DNA of 64,000 nucleotides from Chloroflexota bacterium. GTDB taxonomy: Bacteria > Chloroflexota > Chloroflexia > Thermomicrobiales > UBA6265. Positions 35,856 through 45,909 of this stretch are shown piece after piece. The stretch spans positions 1-64,000 of the forward strand of contig JAFAEX010000136.1 in NCBI GenBank assembly GCA_023423795.1, in the 5' to 3' direction. Position 1 is the first letter of the stretch; each line of letters opens with the position of its first letter. Made by a program: the position numbers and the translations under genes. Under the pieces are notes generated by a model. That model had not been told where the DNA came from. It made no database searches and saw only the letters and a list, made by a program, of their open reading frames with translations.

Positions 35856-38800
35856 GTGTCCGAGTTCGCCCACCTTCACCTGCACACCGAGTACTCCCTG
35901 CTCGACGGCATGGGGCGGACCGCCGAATACGTCGCCCGCGCCAAGGAGAGCGGCATCCACCACCTCGCGGTCACCGACCACGGGGTGATGTACGCCGCGA
36001 TGGAGTGGCACAAGGCCCTGTCCAAAGCCGGGCTGCACCCCATCATCGGCATCGAGGCCTACCTCGCCGAGGGCAGCGCCCGCGCCCGCGAGCGCAAGAG
36101 CTACCACCTGCTGCTGCTGGCCGAGAACGAGACCGGCTACCGCAACCTGCTTCGGTTGTCGTCCCGCGCGATGCTGGAGGGCTACTACTACCGACCCCGG
36201 ATCGACCTCGACATGCTCGCCGAGCACCACGAGGGCATCGTCGCCACCTCGGCCTGCCTCGGCGGCCCGGTCGCCAACAACTTCCTGCACGGCCGGCCGG
36301 AGCTTGCGCGCGACTACGCCGGCAAGCTCGCCGAGATCTTCGGCCGGGACCGCTTCTTCATCGAAGTCCAGGACCACGGCATCCGCGAGCAGATCGAGAC
36401 CAACCGCGAACTCATCCCGCTGGCGCGCTCGCTCGACCTGCCGCTGGTCGCCACCAACGACGTCCATTACTGCAACCAGGCCGACGCTGCCGCGCAGGAA
36501 CTGCTGGTCTGCGTGCAGACCAACACCACGCTCGCCGACCCCAAGCGGCTCAAGAGCGAATCGGACCAGCTCTACCTGAAGAGCCCGCAGGAGATGGAGC
36601 GCGTCTTCGGCCACCTCCCGGAAGCCCTCTCGAACACCATCCGCATCGCCGAGATGTGCAACCTCGACCTCGGGTTCAAGGGCTACCACCTGCCCGATTT
36701 CCCGGTGCCGTCCGGATTCACCCACGAGGGCTACCTCGAGCACCTGTGCCGCGAGGGCGTGCGCCGCAAGTACGGCCACGACGACGGCGCGGTCGGCGAA
36801 CGGCTCGCCTACGAACTCGGCGTCATCAATTCGATGGGGTTCACGAACTACTTCCTCGTCGTCTGGGACTTCGTCCGCTTTGCCAAGGAGAACGGCATCC
36901 TCGTCGGCCCCGGACGCGGCTCGGCGGCGGGCAGCATCGTCACCTACGCGCTCGACATCACCGCGCTCGACCCGCTCAAGTACGACCTGATCTTCGAGCG
37001 CTTCCTCAACCCGTCGCGCATCTCGATGCCGGACATCGACATCGACTTCGCCGACGACCGCCGCGCCGAGGTCATCGAATACGTCGTCAACAAGTACGGC
37101 GACGACCGCGTCGCCCAGATCGTCACCTTCGGGACGCTCGCGGCGAAGGCCGCCGTGCGCGACGTCGGGCGCGCGATGGGCCGCACGTTCGCCGAAACCG
37201 ACAAGGTCGCCAAGCTGATCCCGGTCGGCCCAGGCATCACGATCGAATCGGCGATGACCAAGGTCCCCGAGCTGAAGGCGCTCTACGACGGCGACGCCGA
37301 CGTGCGGGAATTGATCGACTCGGCCAGGAAGGTCGAGGGCATCTCTCGCCACGCGAGCACCCACGCCGCCGGCGTCGTCATCTCCCGCGACCCGCTCGTG
37401 CACCACGTCCCGGTGCAGCGGGCGGGCGGCAAGAGCGAGGGCGAACTGACGACCCAGTTTCCGATGGGGGAACTGGAAGCCCTCGGCCTGCTGAAGATGG
37501 ACTTTCTCGGGCTGAAGACGCTGACGGTGCTGGGCAAGGCGGTGGACCTGCTGCGGGCCGACGGGCACGACATATCCCTCGAAACGATCCCGCTGGACGA
37601 CCCAAAGTCCTACGAACTGCTCTGCCGTGGCGAGACGGTCGGCGTGTTCCAGCTGGAAGGCGGCATGACCACCCGGATGACGGTGGACGTCGCGCCGAAC
37701 TGCTTCGAGGACCTGATCGCGCTGATGGCCCTGATCCGGCCCGGGCCGATGGAGATGGCGCCGGACTACATCGCCCGCAAGCACGGCCGCACCGAGATCG
37801 TCTACATGCACCCGGAAATGGAGCCGATCCTCGCCGAGACGTACGGCGTGGCGCTCTACCAGGAGCAGGTGATCCGCATTGCCAACGTGCTGGCCGGTTT
37901 TTCGATGGCCGAGGGCGACGGGCTGCGCAAGGCGATGGGCAAGAAGCTGCCCGAGGAAATGGCGAAGTACCGCGACCGCTTCGTCAGTGGCGCGGTCGAG
38001 CACGGCCTGCCGAAGGGGCTCGCGGGCGACATCTTCGACACCATCGAGCGGTTCGCCGGCTACGGCTTCAACAAGGCCCACAGCGCCGCTTACGCCGTGA
38101 TCGCGGCGCAGACGGCCTACCTCAAGGCGAACCACCCGGTCGAGTTCATGGCGGCGCTGCTCTCCTCGGAAATCGGGAACACCGACAAGCTGGTGTCGAA
38201 CGCGGCCGAATGCCGGCGTGTCGGCATCCCGCTCATGCCGCCGTGCGTCAACAGCAGCGGCGTCGAGTTCACCGTGGAACGGGTCGAGGACGGCAGGATG
38301 GGCGTGCGCTGGGGCCTCGGCGCGGTCAAGAACGCGGGTGAAGGGGCCGTCCGCGCCATCCTTGCCGCGCGCTCGGAGCGGCCGGGCGGCGCGTTCCGGT
38401 CGCTCGACGAATTCTGCGGGGAAATCGACTGGCAGGTGGTGAACCGGCGCGTCGCCGAATCGCTGGCCAAGTGCGGCGCGCTCGACTGCTTCGGCGCGCG
38501 CGGCTCCGTCATCGCCGGTCTGGAAACGGCGATCGCCGCCGGCCAGAAACGGCAGAAGGCGTCGGCGCGCGGCCAGATGGGGCTGTTCGCGATGGGCGCC
38601 GAAAGCGAGGTCAGCGCGCCGACGCCGCTGCCGCCGGCCACCGTCGCCGACAAGCAGTTGCTGGCGTGGGAAAAGGAGTTGGTCGGCTTCTACATGAGCG
38701 CCCACCCGCTGCAGGAAATCCTGGCCAGCGCGCCGCAGCGCGGACTCGCCAGCATCGTGGATCTCGCCGAACGTCCGGCGGGGCAGATCGTCCGCACGAT

Positions 38801-39320
38801 CGCGATGGTAACGTCGGTGCGGCGGATCACGACCCGCACCAATCGCTCGATGGCCGTTGCCGAGATCGAGGACCTCACCGGCACGATCGAACTGGTCGCC
38901 TTCCCGGACCTTTTCGAGCGGATGGGGGAGGCGCTGCAACCGGACGCGATCCTCGAAATTTCGGCCAAGGTGGACCGGCGAAACGAGCAGGTGCAACTCG
39001 TCTGCGAATCGCTCACGGCCGAGCTGTCGCTGCCGGCTCCGGAACTTCCCGTGCGCACGGTCCACCTCGCGCTGAACCCGGGCGAGGATCGCTGGCAGGA
39101 TATGGAACTGATGAACGGGATCGACTCCGTCCTCCGCGAGTTCGAAGGCGACGACGTGCTCGTGCTGCACGTCCCGCACCGGGGTGGGCGCCGGGTCCGG
39201 CTGCGGTCGCGCTCGCGGCGGGTGCACTGGTGCCCGGAACTGGCCAGCGCGCTCGGCCAGCAACCCGGCGTGGCCAAGGCGTTCGTGGAGGAGCCGGCGC
39301 CGGTTCGCCTCGCGTCCTGA
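35856..39320 (+). CDS. dnaE: DNA polymerase III alpha subunit
   Basis: Replicative polymerase, 1154 residues. The PHP domain (about 1-270) keeps all nine metal-ligand positions (His8, His10, Asp17, His42, Glu67, His84, Cys134, Asp202, His204), so an intrinsic proofreading exonuclease is possible. The polymerase core has GPGRGSAAGS and the catalytic PDIDIDFAD near residue 392. Finger/HhH parts include AGYGFNKAHSAAYA. A C-terminal OB fold (VTSVRRITTRTNRSMAVAEIEDL) follows. No polymerase-associated epsilon subunit gene is nearby. GTG start with GAGGAG upstream. Confidence 0.98.
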   Translation: MSEFAHLHLHTEYSLLDGMGRTAEYVARAKESGIHHLAVTDHGVMYAAMEWHKALSKAGLHPIIGIEAYLAEGSARARERKSYHLLLLAENETGYRNLLRLSSRAMLEGYYYRPRIDLDMLAEHHEGIVATSACLGGPVANNFLHGRPELARDYAGKLAEIFGRDRFFIEVQDHGIREQIETNRELIPLARSLDLPLVATNDVHYCNQADAAAQELLVCVQTNTTLADPKRLKSESDQLYLKSPQEMERVFGHLPEALSNTIRIAEMCNLDLGFKGYHLPDFPVPSGFTHEGYLEHLCREGVRRKYGHDDGAVGERLAYELGVINSMGFTNYFLVVWDFVRFAKENGILVGPGRGSAAGSIVTYALDITALDPLKYDLIFERFLNPSRISMPDIDIDFADDRRAEVIEYVVNKYGDDRVAQIVTFGTLAAKAAVRDVGRAMGRTFAETDKVAKLIPVGPGITIESAMTKVPELKALYDGDADVRELIDSARKVEGISRHASTHAAGVVISRDPLVHHVPVQRAGGKSEGELTTQFPMGELEALGLLKMDFLGLKTLTVLGKAVDLLRADGHDISLETIPLDDPKSYELLCRGETVGVFQLEGGMTTRMTVDVAPNCFEDLIALMALIRPGPMEMAPDYIARKHGRTEIVYMHPEMEPILAETYGVALYQEQVIRIANVLAGFSMAEGDGLRKAMGKKLPEEMAKYRDRFVSGAVEHGLPKGLAGDIFDTIERFAGYGFNKAHSAAYAVIAAQTAYLKANHPVEFMAALLSSEIGNTDKLVSNAAECRRVGIPLMPPCVNSSGVEFTVERVEDGRMGVRWGLGAVKNAGEGAVRAILAARSERPGGAFRSLDEFCGEIDWQVVNRRVAESLAKCGALDCFGARGSVIAGLETAIAAGQKRQKASARGQMGLFAMGAESEVSAPTPLPPATVADKQLLAWEKELVGFYMSAHPLQEILASAPQRGLASIVDLAERPAGQIVRTIAMVTSVRRITTRTNRSMAVAEIEDLTGTIELVAFPDLFERMGEALQPDAILEISAKVDRRNEQVQLVCESLTAELSLPAPELPVRTVHLALNPGEDRWQDMELMNGIDSVLREFEGDDVLVLHVPHRGGRRVRLRSRSRRVHWCPELASALGQQPGVAKAFVEEPAPVRLAS

Positions 39321-39735
39321 TTCGCCATTCCACCAGCGAAGCCGAGCCATTTGGGATGGAGCGCGGTTCGCACCGAACCATCGGCGTGCGCGGAGCACAC
39401 CAGTCATGGACAACATATCCCCGAGGCAACGCGTTGCATGATGGCCCGAACGCGGTGTGCGGTGCGCGGCCTCGCTGGCCCAGTGATTCCGAAGCCGGCT
39501 GATTGCCTCCGGTACCGTCCGCCTATGACGCCGCGCGTTCGCAGGGGCGGGAGTGGGGTCTCGCTCCGCGTGCGTTCACGCCCAGGAAGATACGAGGCAC
39601 CGTTGCGCCGGTAGCCGCGTGAATCGGGCAATGCGCGCTCGGCGATACGCGTCTCCGGGACCGGTTGCACACCGGACCCTCGTCCGGCCGGCCGCACCGG
39701 CGCAGCGCTCGACGTTGGCCGACTCGCCGCCGGTG
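39321..39735. other. Intergenic region between dnaE and polX
   Basis: 415 nt between convergent genes. A 6-bp hairpin GGTTCG-CAC-CGAACC (39365-39379) lies about 45 nt past the dnaE stop but has no T tract. No gene, tRNA or repeat recognised. Confidence 0.5.
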
Positions 39736-41388
39736 TCAGGATCGGTTGCGCAGCCACCCCAGCAGGCCGTCGAGTTCCCAGGTGTTGACGATCCGGTCCG
39801 GTGTCGCCCACGCCTGCCGCGCGACGGCGACGCCGTACCCGATGTTGTCGAACCCGTCCGGGTGGTGCGCGTCGCAATCGATGACGAGCAGGCAGCCGGC
39901 CGCCAGCGCCGCCGCCGCGTGCTCCCGCTTCAGGTCGAGCCGGGCCGGATCGGCGTTGATCTCCAGTGCCACGCGGGTCTCGGCCGCGATGGCAAACGCG
40001 CGGTCCCAATCGAAGTCGCCCGGCGGACGCCGCTCGATCAACCGTCCCGACGGGTGGGCGACGATATCGACGTTGGGGTTGCGCAGCACCCCTTCGAGCC
40101 GCTCCATGAGCTGCGCCCGCGGCTGCCGCAGACCGACGTGGAGGGACGAGACGACGACATCGAGTTGGGCGAGCACGTCGTCCGGGAAGTCGAGGCAGCC
40201 GTCGCGGGCAACTTCGACCTCCGAACCGGCGAGCAGGCGCACCGGGCCCTGGTATGCGTCGAGTTCTTCCCGCTGCGCCCGCAGCCGGGCCGCGTCGAGA
40301 CCGCCCGCGACGCCGAGGCTGTGGCTGTGGTCGGTGATGCCGAGGTAGGCGTAGCCCCGCTGCGCGGCGGCGTCGGCCATGTCGGCGATGCTGGCCGCGC
40401 CGTCGCTCCAAGTCGAGTGGCAGTGCAACTCGCCCCGGATGTCGGCCACGGTGACCAGCCGGGGAATCTCCCGCACTCGGTCGAACTCTTCGCCGCCGAG
40501 ACGAAGTTCGGGCGGAATCCACGGCAAGCCGTTCGCCGCGTACACGGCTTCTTCGTCCGGAGCGTCCGCCGGGATGGAGGCCAGCCGTTCGACGTGCGAC
40601 GCCGGGCCGGTTGCACGAAGGAGCACCGCGCCGAAACGTGACGGCTCAGCCGCGTAGATGTCGGCTTCGATGCCGCTCTGGAGCCGCACCCGCAGCGCGC
40701 CGGGCCACCGGTCGAGCACCTCGCCCACGATCGGCAGCCCGGCAACGGCGGCCAGCGCGGATTCCGGGTCGGATGCCTCCACGACGACATCGAGATCGCC
40801 GGCGGTTTCGGTGAAGCGGCGCACGCTGCCCGCGATTTCCACCCGGCCCGGCAGGGCGGAGCGGATTGCCGAGAGCAGCGTGCGCGCATGGGGAAGCGCG
40901 TCCCCGATCGGCATCCGGCCTGAACGCCCCTGGATCGTTTCGAGCCCCGCCAGCACCGTTGCTTCGATTCGCGCGCCGAACCCCGGGGCGGTGCGAAGCG
41001 TTCCCGCCACCGCCGCCGCTTCGAGATCGGCGAGGTCCGCGATCCCGAGTTCGCGGTAGAACTTGGTGACGGTCTTCGCGCCGACGCCCGGCAACTCGAG
41101 GATCTCCAGCAGGGTGGGCGGTAGCGCCGCCGAGAGATCCTCCCACGCCGCGAACGTTCCGGTGGCCAGGACCTCCGCGATGATGCCGGCGATGCCTTCT
41201 CCCACACCGGGAATGCCGCGCAGCCCGCCGTCGGCGGCAATGCTGGCCACCGGCCGGTCGAGATGGCGGATGGAATCGGCGGCGCGGTGGTACGCCCGCA
41301 CCCGGAACGGGCTTTCCCCGGCGAGGTTCTGGAGCGCGCCGTACTCGTCGAGCAGCGACGCGAGGTCGGCGTTCGTCAGCGGCGCCAT
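39736..41388 (-). CDS. polX: PolX-type DNA polymerase / 3'-5' exonuclease
   Basis: Family X repair polymerase fused to a PHP phosphoesterase, 550 residues. The N-terminal 8-kDa and HhH region (IPGVGEGIAGIIAEVL, LPGVGAKTVTKFY) is followed by the palm with GSVRR, GDLDVVVEA and GIEADIY (three catalytic Asp). The C-terminal PHP domain has GELHCHSTWSDGA, GITDHSHSLG and EINADPARLD. Bacterial PolX enzymes act in base-excision and gap repair. ATG 41388 is preceded by GGGGA. It lies 37 nt after the Mur-ligase-like gene. Confidence 0.95.
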   Translation of the reverse strand: MAPLTNADLASLLDEYGALQNLAGESPFRVRAYHRAADSIRHLDRPVASIAADGGLRGIPGVGEGIAGIIAEVLATGTFAAWEDLSAALPPTLLEILELPGVGAKTVTKFYRELGIADLADLEAAAVAGTLRTAPGFGARIEATVLAGLETIQGRSGRMPIGDALPHARTLLSAIRSALPGRVEIAGSVRRFTETAGDLDVVVEASDPESALAAVAGLPIVGEVLDRWPGALRVRLQSGIEADIYAAEPSRFGAVLLRATGPASHVERLASIPADAPDEEAVYAANGLPWIPPELRLGGEEFDRVREIPRLVTVADIRGELHCHSTWSDGAASIADMADAAAQRGYAYLGITDHSHSLGVAGGLDAARLRAQREELDAYQGPVRLLAGSEVEVARDGCLDFPDDVLAQLDVVVSSLHVGLRQPRAQLMERLEGVLRNPNVDIVAHPSGRLIERRPPGDFDWDRAFAIAAETRVALEINADPARLDLKREHAAAALAAGCLLVIDCDAHHPDGFDNIGYGVAVARQAWATPDRIVNTWELDGLLGWLRNRS

Positions 41389-41425
41389 GGTCGGTTTCCC
41401 CTTCGAGCGGCGGCTTCGGCCGGAC

Positions 41426-42679
41426 TCAGATGGCCGCTGCCGTCGCGCGGGTCGCCCGCCGCAACCGGCGCAGGATCGCCCGCGGGTCGTCGGCGAGGAT
41501 GTAGACGACATCTTCCGGCCGCAGCATCCGCAGCACCGCAGACAGGGCGGTCGATTCGGTGGCGGCTCGGATGACGACCGGCGGCACGTCGTGCGCCGCG
41601 ATCCCCTGCCGCAGCAGGTCCGCCCGCTCCGGTGAGGCCGATTCGTCGTGGATGACGATCAGGTTCGCCCCGCGTGCCAGCAACCGCCCCGTCTCGGCAA
41701 GATCCGCGTCCGGGATGCCGTCCAGGCGGCCGATCATCCGGATGTGCCGCTGCCCCGGCAAGTGTCCGACCGCGCGCATCGGGGCGCGCAGGAAATAGGG
41801 CGGAGTCGGCAGATCGACGACCAGCAGCGCGCCGCTGCGCTCGATGACGTTGAACGATCCCGGCACCTCGGCCGGGTCGGGCGCGTGGGAGGTCAGGACC
41901 CCGGCGACGGTTTCGGCCGGGATGCCGACGGATAGGCCCATCGCCGCCGCGATGAGCACGTTCGTGGTCGCGAACGAGATCGCGCCGCCGCGGTTGACCC
42001 GCACGTCGGCCGCCGGGACGAGGTCGATCGCGCATTCGGGATCGCCGACCCGGATGGTGTCGTCCTCGATCCAGGCCGCGATGCCGCCGCGATTGCGGTG
42101 CTGGCGCAGGAGCGGGGTATCGCGGCTGACGCCGACGAGGACCTGCCGGGGAAGGTGTTCCGCTTCGCCGCCGGCGACCGCCCAGTCGTCGCCGTTGAGG
42201 ACGAAAATCGCATCCGGATGGGCGGCGTCGCGGATCGTCCGCAGCGCCTTCACCGCCCGCAGGGTGTCGTCGCGCAGCAGGCAAGCCTCGCTGTTGGCGC
42301 AGAGGTTGGTCACCGCCACCAGCGGGTATGCCCCACGCGGCAGGCCGACCGCGTGCACGGTATCCCAGTCGAGTTCCTGCACGGCGATGTCGAGCGCACC
42401 GGAGGCGAGCATCCCCAGCGCCCTGGTCCAGGGCACGAGTTCGCCGCGCTGGCGTCGGTTGCCGATCGACACCCCGTTGTCCGTCCAGCGCGCGGTCCGC
42501 AGCCCGTTCGCCACCAGCATCGCGTGGAACAGGTCGATGGTGGTGGACTTGCCGCGTGAACCGGCGACCGCGACGACCGGCAACGCCCCGCGAGAGGACG
42601 CCGCTTCTCGCCACGCCGCGAACGATTCCGGCAACACGATCGGTTCGGATGGGGGAGCAACGGGAGCAACAGCGCTCAT
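41426..42679 (-). CDS. Mur-ligase-like ATP-dependent ligase (PgsB/CapB-like)
   Basis: 417 residues. The P-loop VVAVAGSRGKSTTIDLFHAML (about 40-60) is the GxxGKS/T of Mur ligases; the RGKS version and lack of a UDP-binding N-terminal domain recall poly-gamma-glutamate synthase PgsB/CapB or cyanophycin synthetase. Further Mur-like parts are VAVTNLCAN, FVLNGDDWAV and GSFNVIERSGALLVVDLP. Substrate unknown. It sits in the glmS-tatD-Mur-polX direction but 289 nt after tatD, so it may have its own promoter. Confidence 0.75.
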   Translation of the reverse strand: MSAVAPVAPPSEPIVLPESFAAWREAASSRGALPVVAVAGSRGKSTTIDLFHAMLVANGLRTARWTDNGVSIGNRRQRGELVPWTRALGMLASGALDIAVQELDWDTVHAVGLPRGAYPLVAVTNLCANSEACLLRDDTLRAVKALRTIRDAAHPDAIFVLNGDDWAVAGGEAEHLPRQVLVGVSRDTPLLRQHRNRGGIAAWIEDDTIRVGDPECAIDLVPAADVRVNRGGAISFATTNVLIAAAMGLSVGIPAETVAGVLTSHAPDPAEVPGSFNVIERSGALLVVDLPTPPYFLRAPMRAVGHLPGQRHIRMIGRLDGIPDADLAETGRLLARGANLIVIHDESASPERADLLRQGIAAHDVPPVVIRAATESTALSAVLRMLRPEDVVYILADDPRAILRRLRRATRATAAAI

Positions 42680-42968
42680 GGATCGATCCGACTCGCGCCT
42701 CGGATGCGGATGGACGGCGGCAGCACGGCGGGCAGGACGGCGCGGTACACCTGCCCGCGGGCAAGGGCGGTTCGTCGTTCGACCGGCGCGGGGAACGGAA
42801 GTGCGGGCTCGGATACGCTCCGGTTCCGACCATCGTAGCCGAACCGGCGGCGTCCGGCAGGCAACGGCGCCCGAACAACGCGGCAGATTGGGCGGATGCG
42901 CGGGCGGCAACGGCTACCCGGAAACCGGCATCGTTGCCGAATGCTCGCCTCGTTCCCACGGCGACGGA

Positions 42969-43793
42969 TCACGACGCACCCGTGCCGTCGCCCGGGTCTA
43001 CCCGGAGCCGGTCGCCGAATGCCTGGATCGCGTTGGCGGTCGTGAGGGTCGCGAATTCGGCCGGTTCCAGGCCCCAGATTCCGCACAACCTCCGCCCGAT
43101 GACCGGAACGTTCGCGGGTTCGTTGCGTCGCCCTCGCGCGCCCGCCGGGACGAGGTAGGGCGCGTCCGTTTCGACCAGGAGGCGGTTGGGCGGGATCGTC
43201 GCCAGCACCGCCCGCAGCGAGGCCGACGACGATCGCGTCGCCAGCCCGCCGACGCCGACGAAGCACCCTGCATCGCGGGCGAACGCTGCGTAGCGCGGGC
43301 CTCCGTCGAACGAATGCAGGATGAGCGTCGGCAACGCCGGCTCGGATTCCAGCAGGTCGAGCAACTCCGATTCCGCCGCGCGTTGGTGGATCACGACCGG
43401 CAATCCGGCCGCTCGCGCCAGCCCGAGTTGCTCCCGGAACGCCGTGTACTGGACCTCCGCCGGCGGATTCCGCGCGTGGAAGTAGTCCAGCCCGATCTCG
43501 CCGATGGCGATCGGCGCCGCGCGTTCGAGAAGATCGGCCAGGGCGGCAAGCGAACCCGCGCCGAACTCGTCGGCGTGCCCGGGGTGGATGCCGAGGGTGT
43601 AGCGGACCGCGGGAAACCGCTCCGCCAGTGCGAGCGTCGTCGTCCACCGCTCGGGCCGGTAGCCGATGTTGACGATCGCCGCGATGCCGGCGCTCGCGGC
43701 GCGGGCTACGACGTCGCCGACGTCCCCGGCGAAGGCTTCGTCGTCGAGGTGGGCGTGGCTGTCGATCCAGGTCGGATTCCGTTGCGTCGTCAC
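42969..43793 (-). CDS. tatD: TatD-family metal-dependent DNase/hydrolase
   Basis: 274-residue TIM-barrel hydrolase. It has the metal ligands IDSHAHLDDEAF, GIHPGHADEF, AIGEIGLDYF, VVIHQRAAESELLDLL, LILHSFDGG and LVETDAPYLVP. TatD enzymes are 3'-5' DNases in DNA quality control. The GTG start overlaps the glmS stop (GTGA at 43793-43790), so the gene is co-translated with glmS. Confidence 0.93.
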   Translation of the reverse strand: MTTQRNPTWIDSHAHLDDEAFAGDVGDVVARAASAGIAAIVNIGYRPERWTTTLALAERFPAVRYTLGIHPGHADEFGAGSLAALADLLERAAPIAIGEIGLDYFHARNPPAEVQYTAFREQLGLARAAGLPVVIHQRAAESELLDLLESEPALPTLILHSFDGGPRYAAFARDAGCFVGVGGLATRSSSASLRAVLATIPPNRLLVETDAPYLVPAGARGRRNEPANVPVIGRRLCGIWGLEPAEFATLTTANAIQAFGDRLRVDPGDGTGAS

Positions 43794-45556
43794 TTGACGG
43801 TCACGCTCTTGGCAAGGTTGCGCGGCCGGTCCGGGTCGTTGCCGCGCGCCAGCGCCGCGTGGTAGCCGATGAGTTGGGCCGGCAGCGCGCCGACGATGGG
43901 GAAGGCGTGCCCGAGGTCCGGCGTCGGGATGTGCACGTCGAAGACCGGGTCCGGCGCCGGCCCGATGCCGACGATGAAGCCGCCCCGGCTCTTCATCTCC
44001 ATCGCGCCGGACAGCGCGTCGGCCCGGCTGCCGTCGTTCGGGGCATACACGAGGCAGGGCGTGCCCGGTTCAACGAGGGCGATGACGCCGTGCTTGAGTT
44101 CGCCGCCGGCGAAACCCTCGGCGTGGATGTAGGAGACTTCCTTGATCTTGAGCGCCGCTTCCAGCGCGCTCGGGTAGGCGGTGCCGCGCCCGACGACGAA
44201 CAGGTGCTCGGCGCGGTGGATCCGGCGGGCGACATCCCGCACGAGCGCGGTGGCATCCTCGGCCAGCATCTCCCGCAGCCCGGTTGCCGCGGCGTCCAGA
44301 ACGGCCGCCCCGTCGCCGTAGCGCCCGGCCAGCGCGTGGGCGAGCAGGAGCAGCGCGCCGACCTTGGCGGTGTAACTCTTGGTCGCGAGCACGCACTGTT
44401 CGGGACCGGCCCCGAGGTGAATGCGGGCATCGACCATCCGGTCCAGCGTCGAGTACTCGACGTTGACGATGGCCGCCAGCCGCGCGCCCCGGGCGCGGGC
44501 GGCGAGCATCCCTTCGATCACGTCCACGGTTTCGCCGCTCTGGGAAAGGGCGACGACGAGCGTATCGGGGCCGATGAGGTCGGTTTCGCCGGCGAACTCG
44601 GAGCCGACGACGACCTGCACCGGCACGCGGGCGATCCGGGCCAGCAGGTGGCGGCCGGTGAGCGCCGCGTTCGCCGCCGTGCCGCAGCCGACGAGCACGA
44701 TCGAGCGGGCCGCGGCCATCTCCGAGGCCAGCGCCTCGACCTGCGGCCGGGCGCGCCGGGAAAGCCGTTCGAGGACATCCGGCTGCTCGGCCATTTCCTT
44801 GGCCATGAAGTGGGGGTAGCCGCCGAGACCGGCATCGCTGCCGGCGCCGGCGAGCGGAACCCAATCCGGGGCCAGGGTGTTCAGCGACCAGCGGTCGAGC
44901 AGCGCCAGCCCGTCGCGGGTCATGCGCACGATTTGGCCGTCCTCGACGTAGTGGACCCGGTCCAGGTGCGGCCGCAGCGCCAGCGCGTCGGAGGCGATAA
45001 AGGCGCCACCGTCGCGGATCCCGGCGACGAGCGGCGAGACGTGCTTCGTGGCGGCCAGTTCGTTCGTCCGGGCGTCCATCGCGACGACGGCGTTCAGGCC
45101 GGCGAGCCGGGCGAAGACGGTGGCAAGCGCCGACCCGAGGTCGCGGCCGGCGGCGAATTCGTCTTCCAGCAGGTGGGCGATGACTTCGCTGTCGGTCTCG
45201 GAGCGGAAGCGGTGACCGCGCGCGACCAGTTCGGCGCGCAGGGCGTCGTGGTTCTCGACGATGCCGTTGTGGATGACGGCGAGGCTGCCGGTGCAGTCGA
45301 GGTGTGGGTGGGCGTTGGGTTCGGTGACGCCGCCGTGGGTTGCCCAGCGGGTGTGGCCAAAGCCGATCTCGGCCGGGGCGAACGAGTCTGCGACCCCGGC
45401 AATGCGGCCGGTGCGCTTGGCAACGTCGATGCGGCCGCCCGCGCCGAGCGCGACGCCCCACGAGTCGTAGCCGCGGTATTCGAGCGTTTGCAGGCCGCGC
45501 AGGAGATAGCCGCCAACGTCGGCCCGCTGGCCGACGTAGCCGAAAACGCCGCACAT
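43790..45556 (-). CDS. glmS: Glutamine-fructose-6-phosphate aminotransferase (isomerizing)
   Basis: Makes glucosamine-6-phosphate, first step of amino-sugar and cell-wall precursor synthesis. The 588-residue protein begins MCGVFGYVGQRADVGGYLL with nucleophile Cys2. It continues with LEYRGYDSWGVAL, GHTRWATHGGVTEPNAHPH and HNGIVENHDALR of the glutaminase, then two SIS sugar-isomerase domains (ALSQSGETVDVIEGMLAA, GRGTAYPSALEAALKIKEVSY) and the typical C-terminal LAKSVTVK. Expression is expected to be controlled by the glmS ribozyme in its leader. tatD follows with overlap. Confidence 0.98.
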   Translation of the reverse strand: MCGVFGYVGQRADVGGYLLRGLQTLEYRGYDSWGVALGAGGRIDVAKRTGRIAGVADSFAPAEIGFGHTRWATHGGVTEPNAHPHLDCTGSLAVIHNGIVENHDALRAELVARGHRFRSETDSEVIAHLLEDEFAAGRDLGSALATVFARLAGLNAVVAMDARTNELAATKHVSPLVAGIRDGGAFIASDALALRPHLDRVHYVEDGQIVRMTRDGLALLDRWSLNTLAPDWVPLAGAGSDAGLGGYPHFMAKEMAEQPDVLERLSRRARPQVEALASEMAAARSIVLVGCGTAANAALTGRHLLARIARVPVQVVVGSEFAGETDLIGPDTLVVALSQSGETVDVIEGMLAARARGARLAAIVNVEYSTLDRMVDARIHLGAGPEQCVLATKSYTAKVGALLLLAHALAGRYGDGAAVLDAAATGLREMLAEDATALVRDVARRIHRAEHLFVVGRGTAYPSALEAALKIKEVSYIHAEGFAGGELKHGVIALVEPGTPCLVYAPNDGSRADALSGAMEMKSRGGFIVGIGPAPDPVFDVHIPTPDLGHAFPIVGALPAQLIGYHAALARGNDPDRPRNLAKSVTVK

Positions 45557-45723
45557 GGTGAGGTCCCTCGACCCGGCCGTGGCGACCGGGCGCAGCGCGC
45601 CGATTCTCGACGGGCGTGGCAGAGCCACACCGCGCAACCGGCGCGACGAACGTTGCCTGGGTTGGCCGTGCGGCGAATCGGATGGGGCAGGGGATGCTGG
45701 ACGGTTGCGCGATACCGCGCGAA

Positions 45724-45866
45724 GCACGCGGGCCGGGGATTGTCGGCGGGTCGCCCCGCCGGTTTGGTCCGACCCTTTCGACCGTGCGAGCCGGGAAGCC
45801 ACCCGCCGAATGGTTCGATCGGCTTCCGCCTCGTCAACTCGCCCCTCCGAGCGAGTCCTGGCGCTG
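45724..45866 (-). ncRNA. glmS self-cleaving ribozyme/riboswitch
   Basis: Glucosamine-6-phosphate-dependent ribozyme in the glmS leader, minus strand. Conserved core seen in order: A|GCGCCAGGACT with cleavage between 45865 and 45864; P1 ACTCGC/GCGAGT; GTTGACGAGG; P2 GGAAGCC/GGCTTCC enclosing GATCGA and TTCGGCGGGT; then a P4-type hairpin with CCGGCGGG-GCGA-CCCGCCG. The order and spacing match the T. tengcongensis glmS ribozyme as I know it. Cleavage by product-bound RNA exposes a 5'-hydroxyl and triggers decay, lowering GlmS. Its 3' limit is approximate. Confidence 0.9.
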
Positions 45867-45909
45867 GAACGATCCGTACCCCGTGTGGCCGTACGCCTTG
45901 GCCGCCCCG

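Noticed and set aside
35724..39416. Very long minus-strand open frame opposite dnaE (over 1200 codons)
   Set aside because: High GC with strong third-position bias creates stop-free antisense frames; the translation is Arg/His/Asp-rich without domains, while the plus strand encodes a perfect DnaE.
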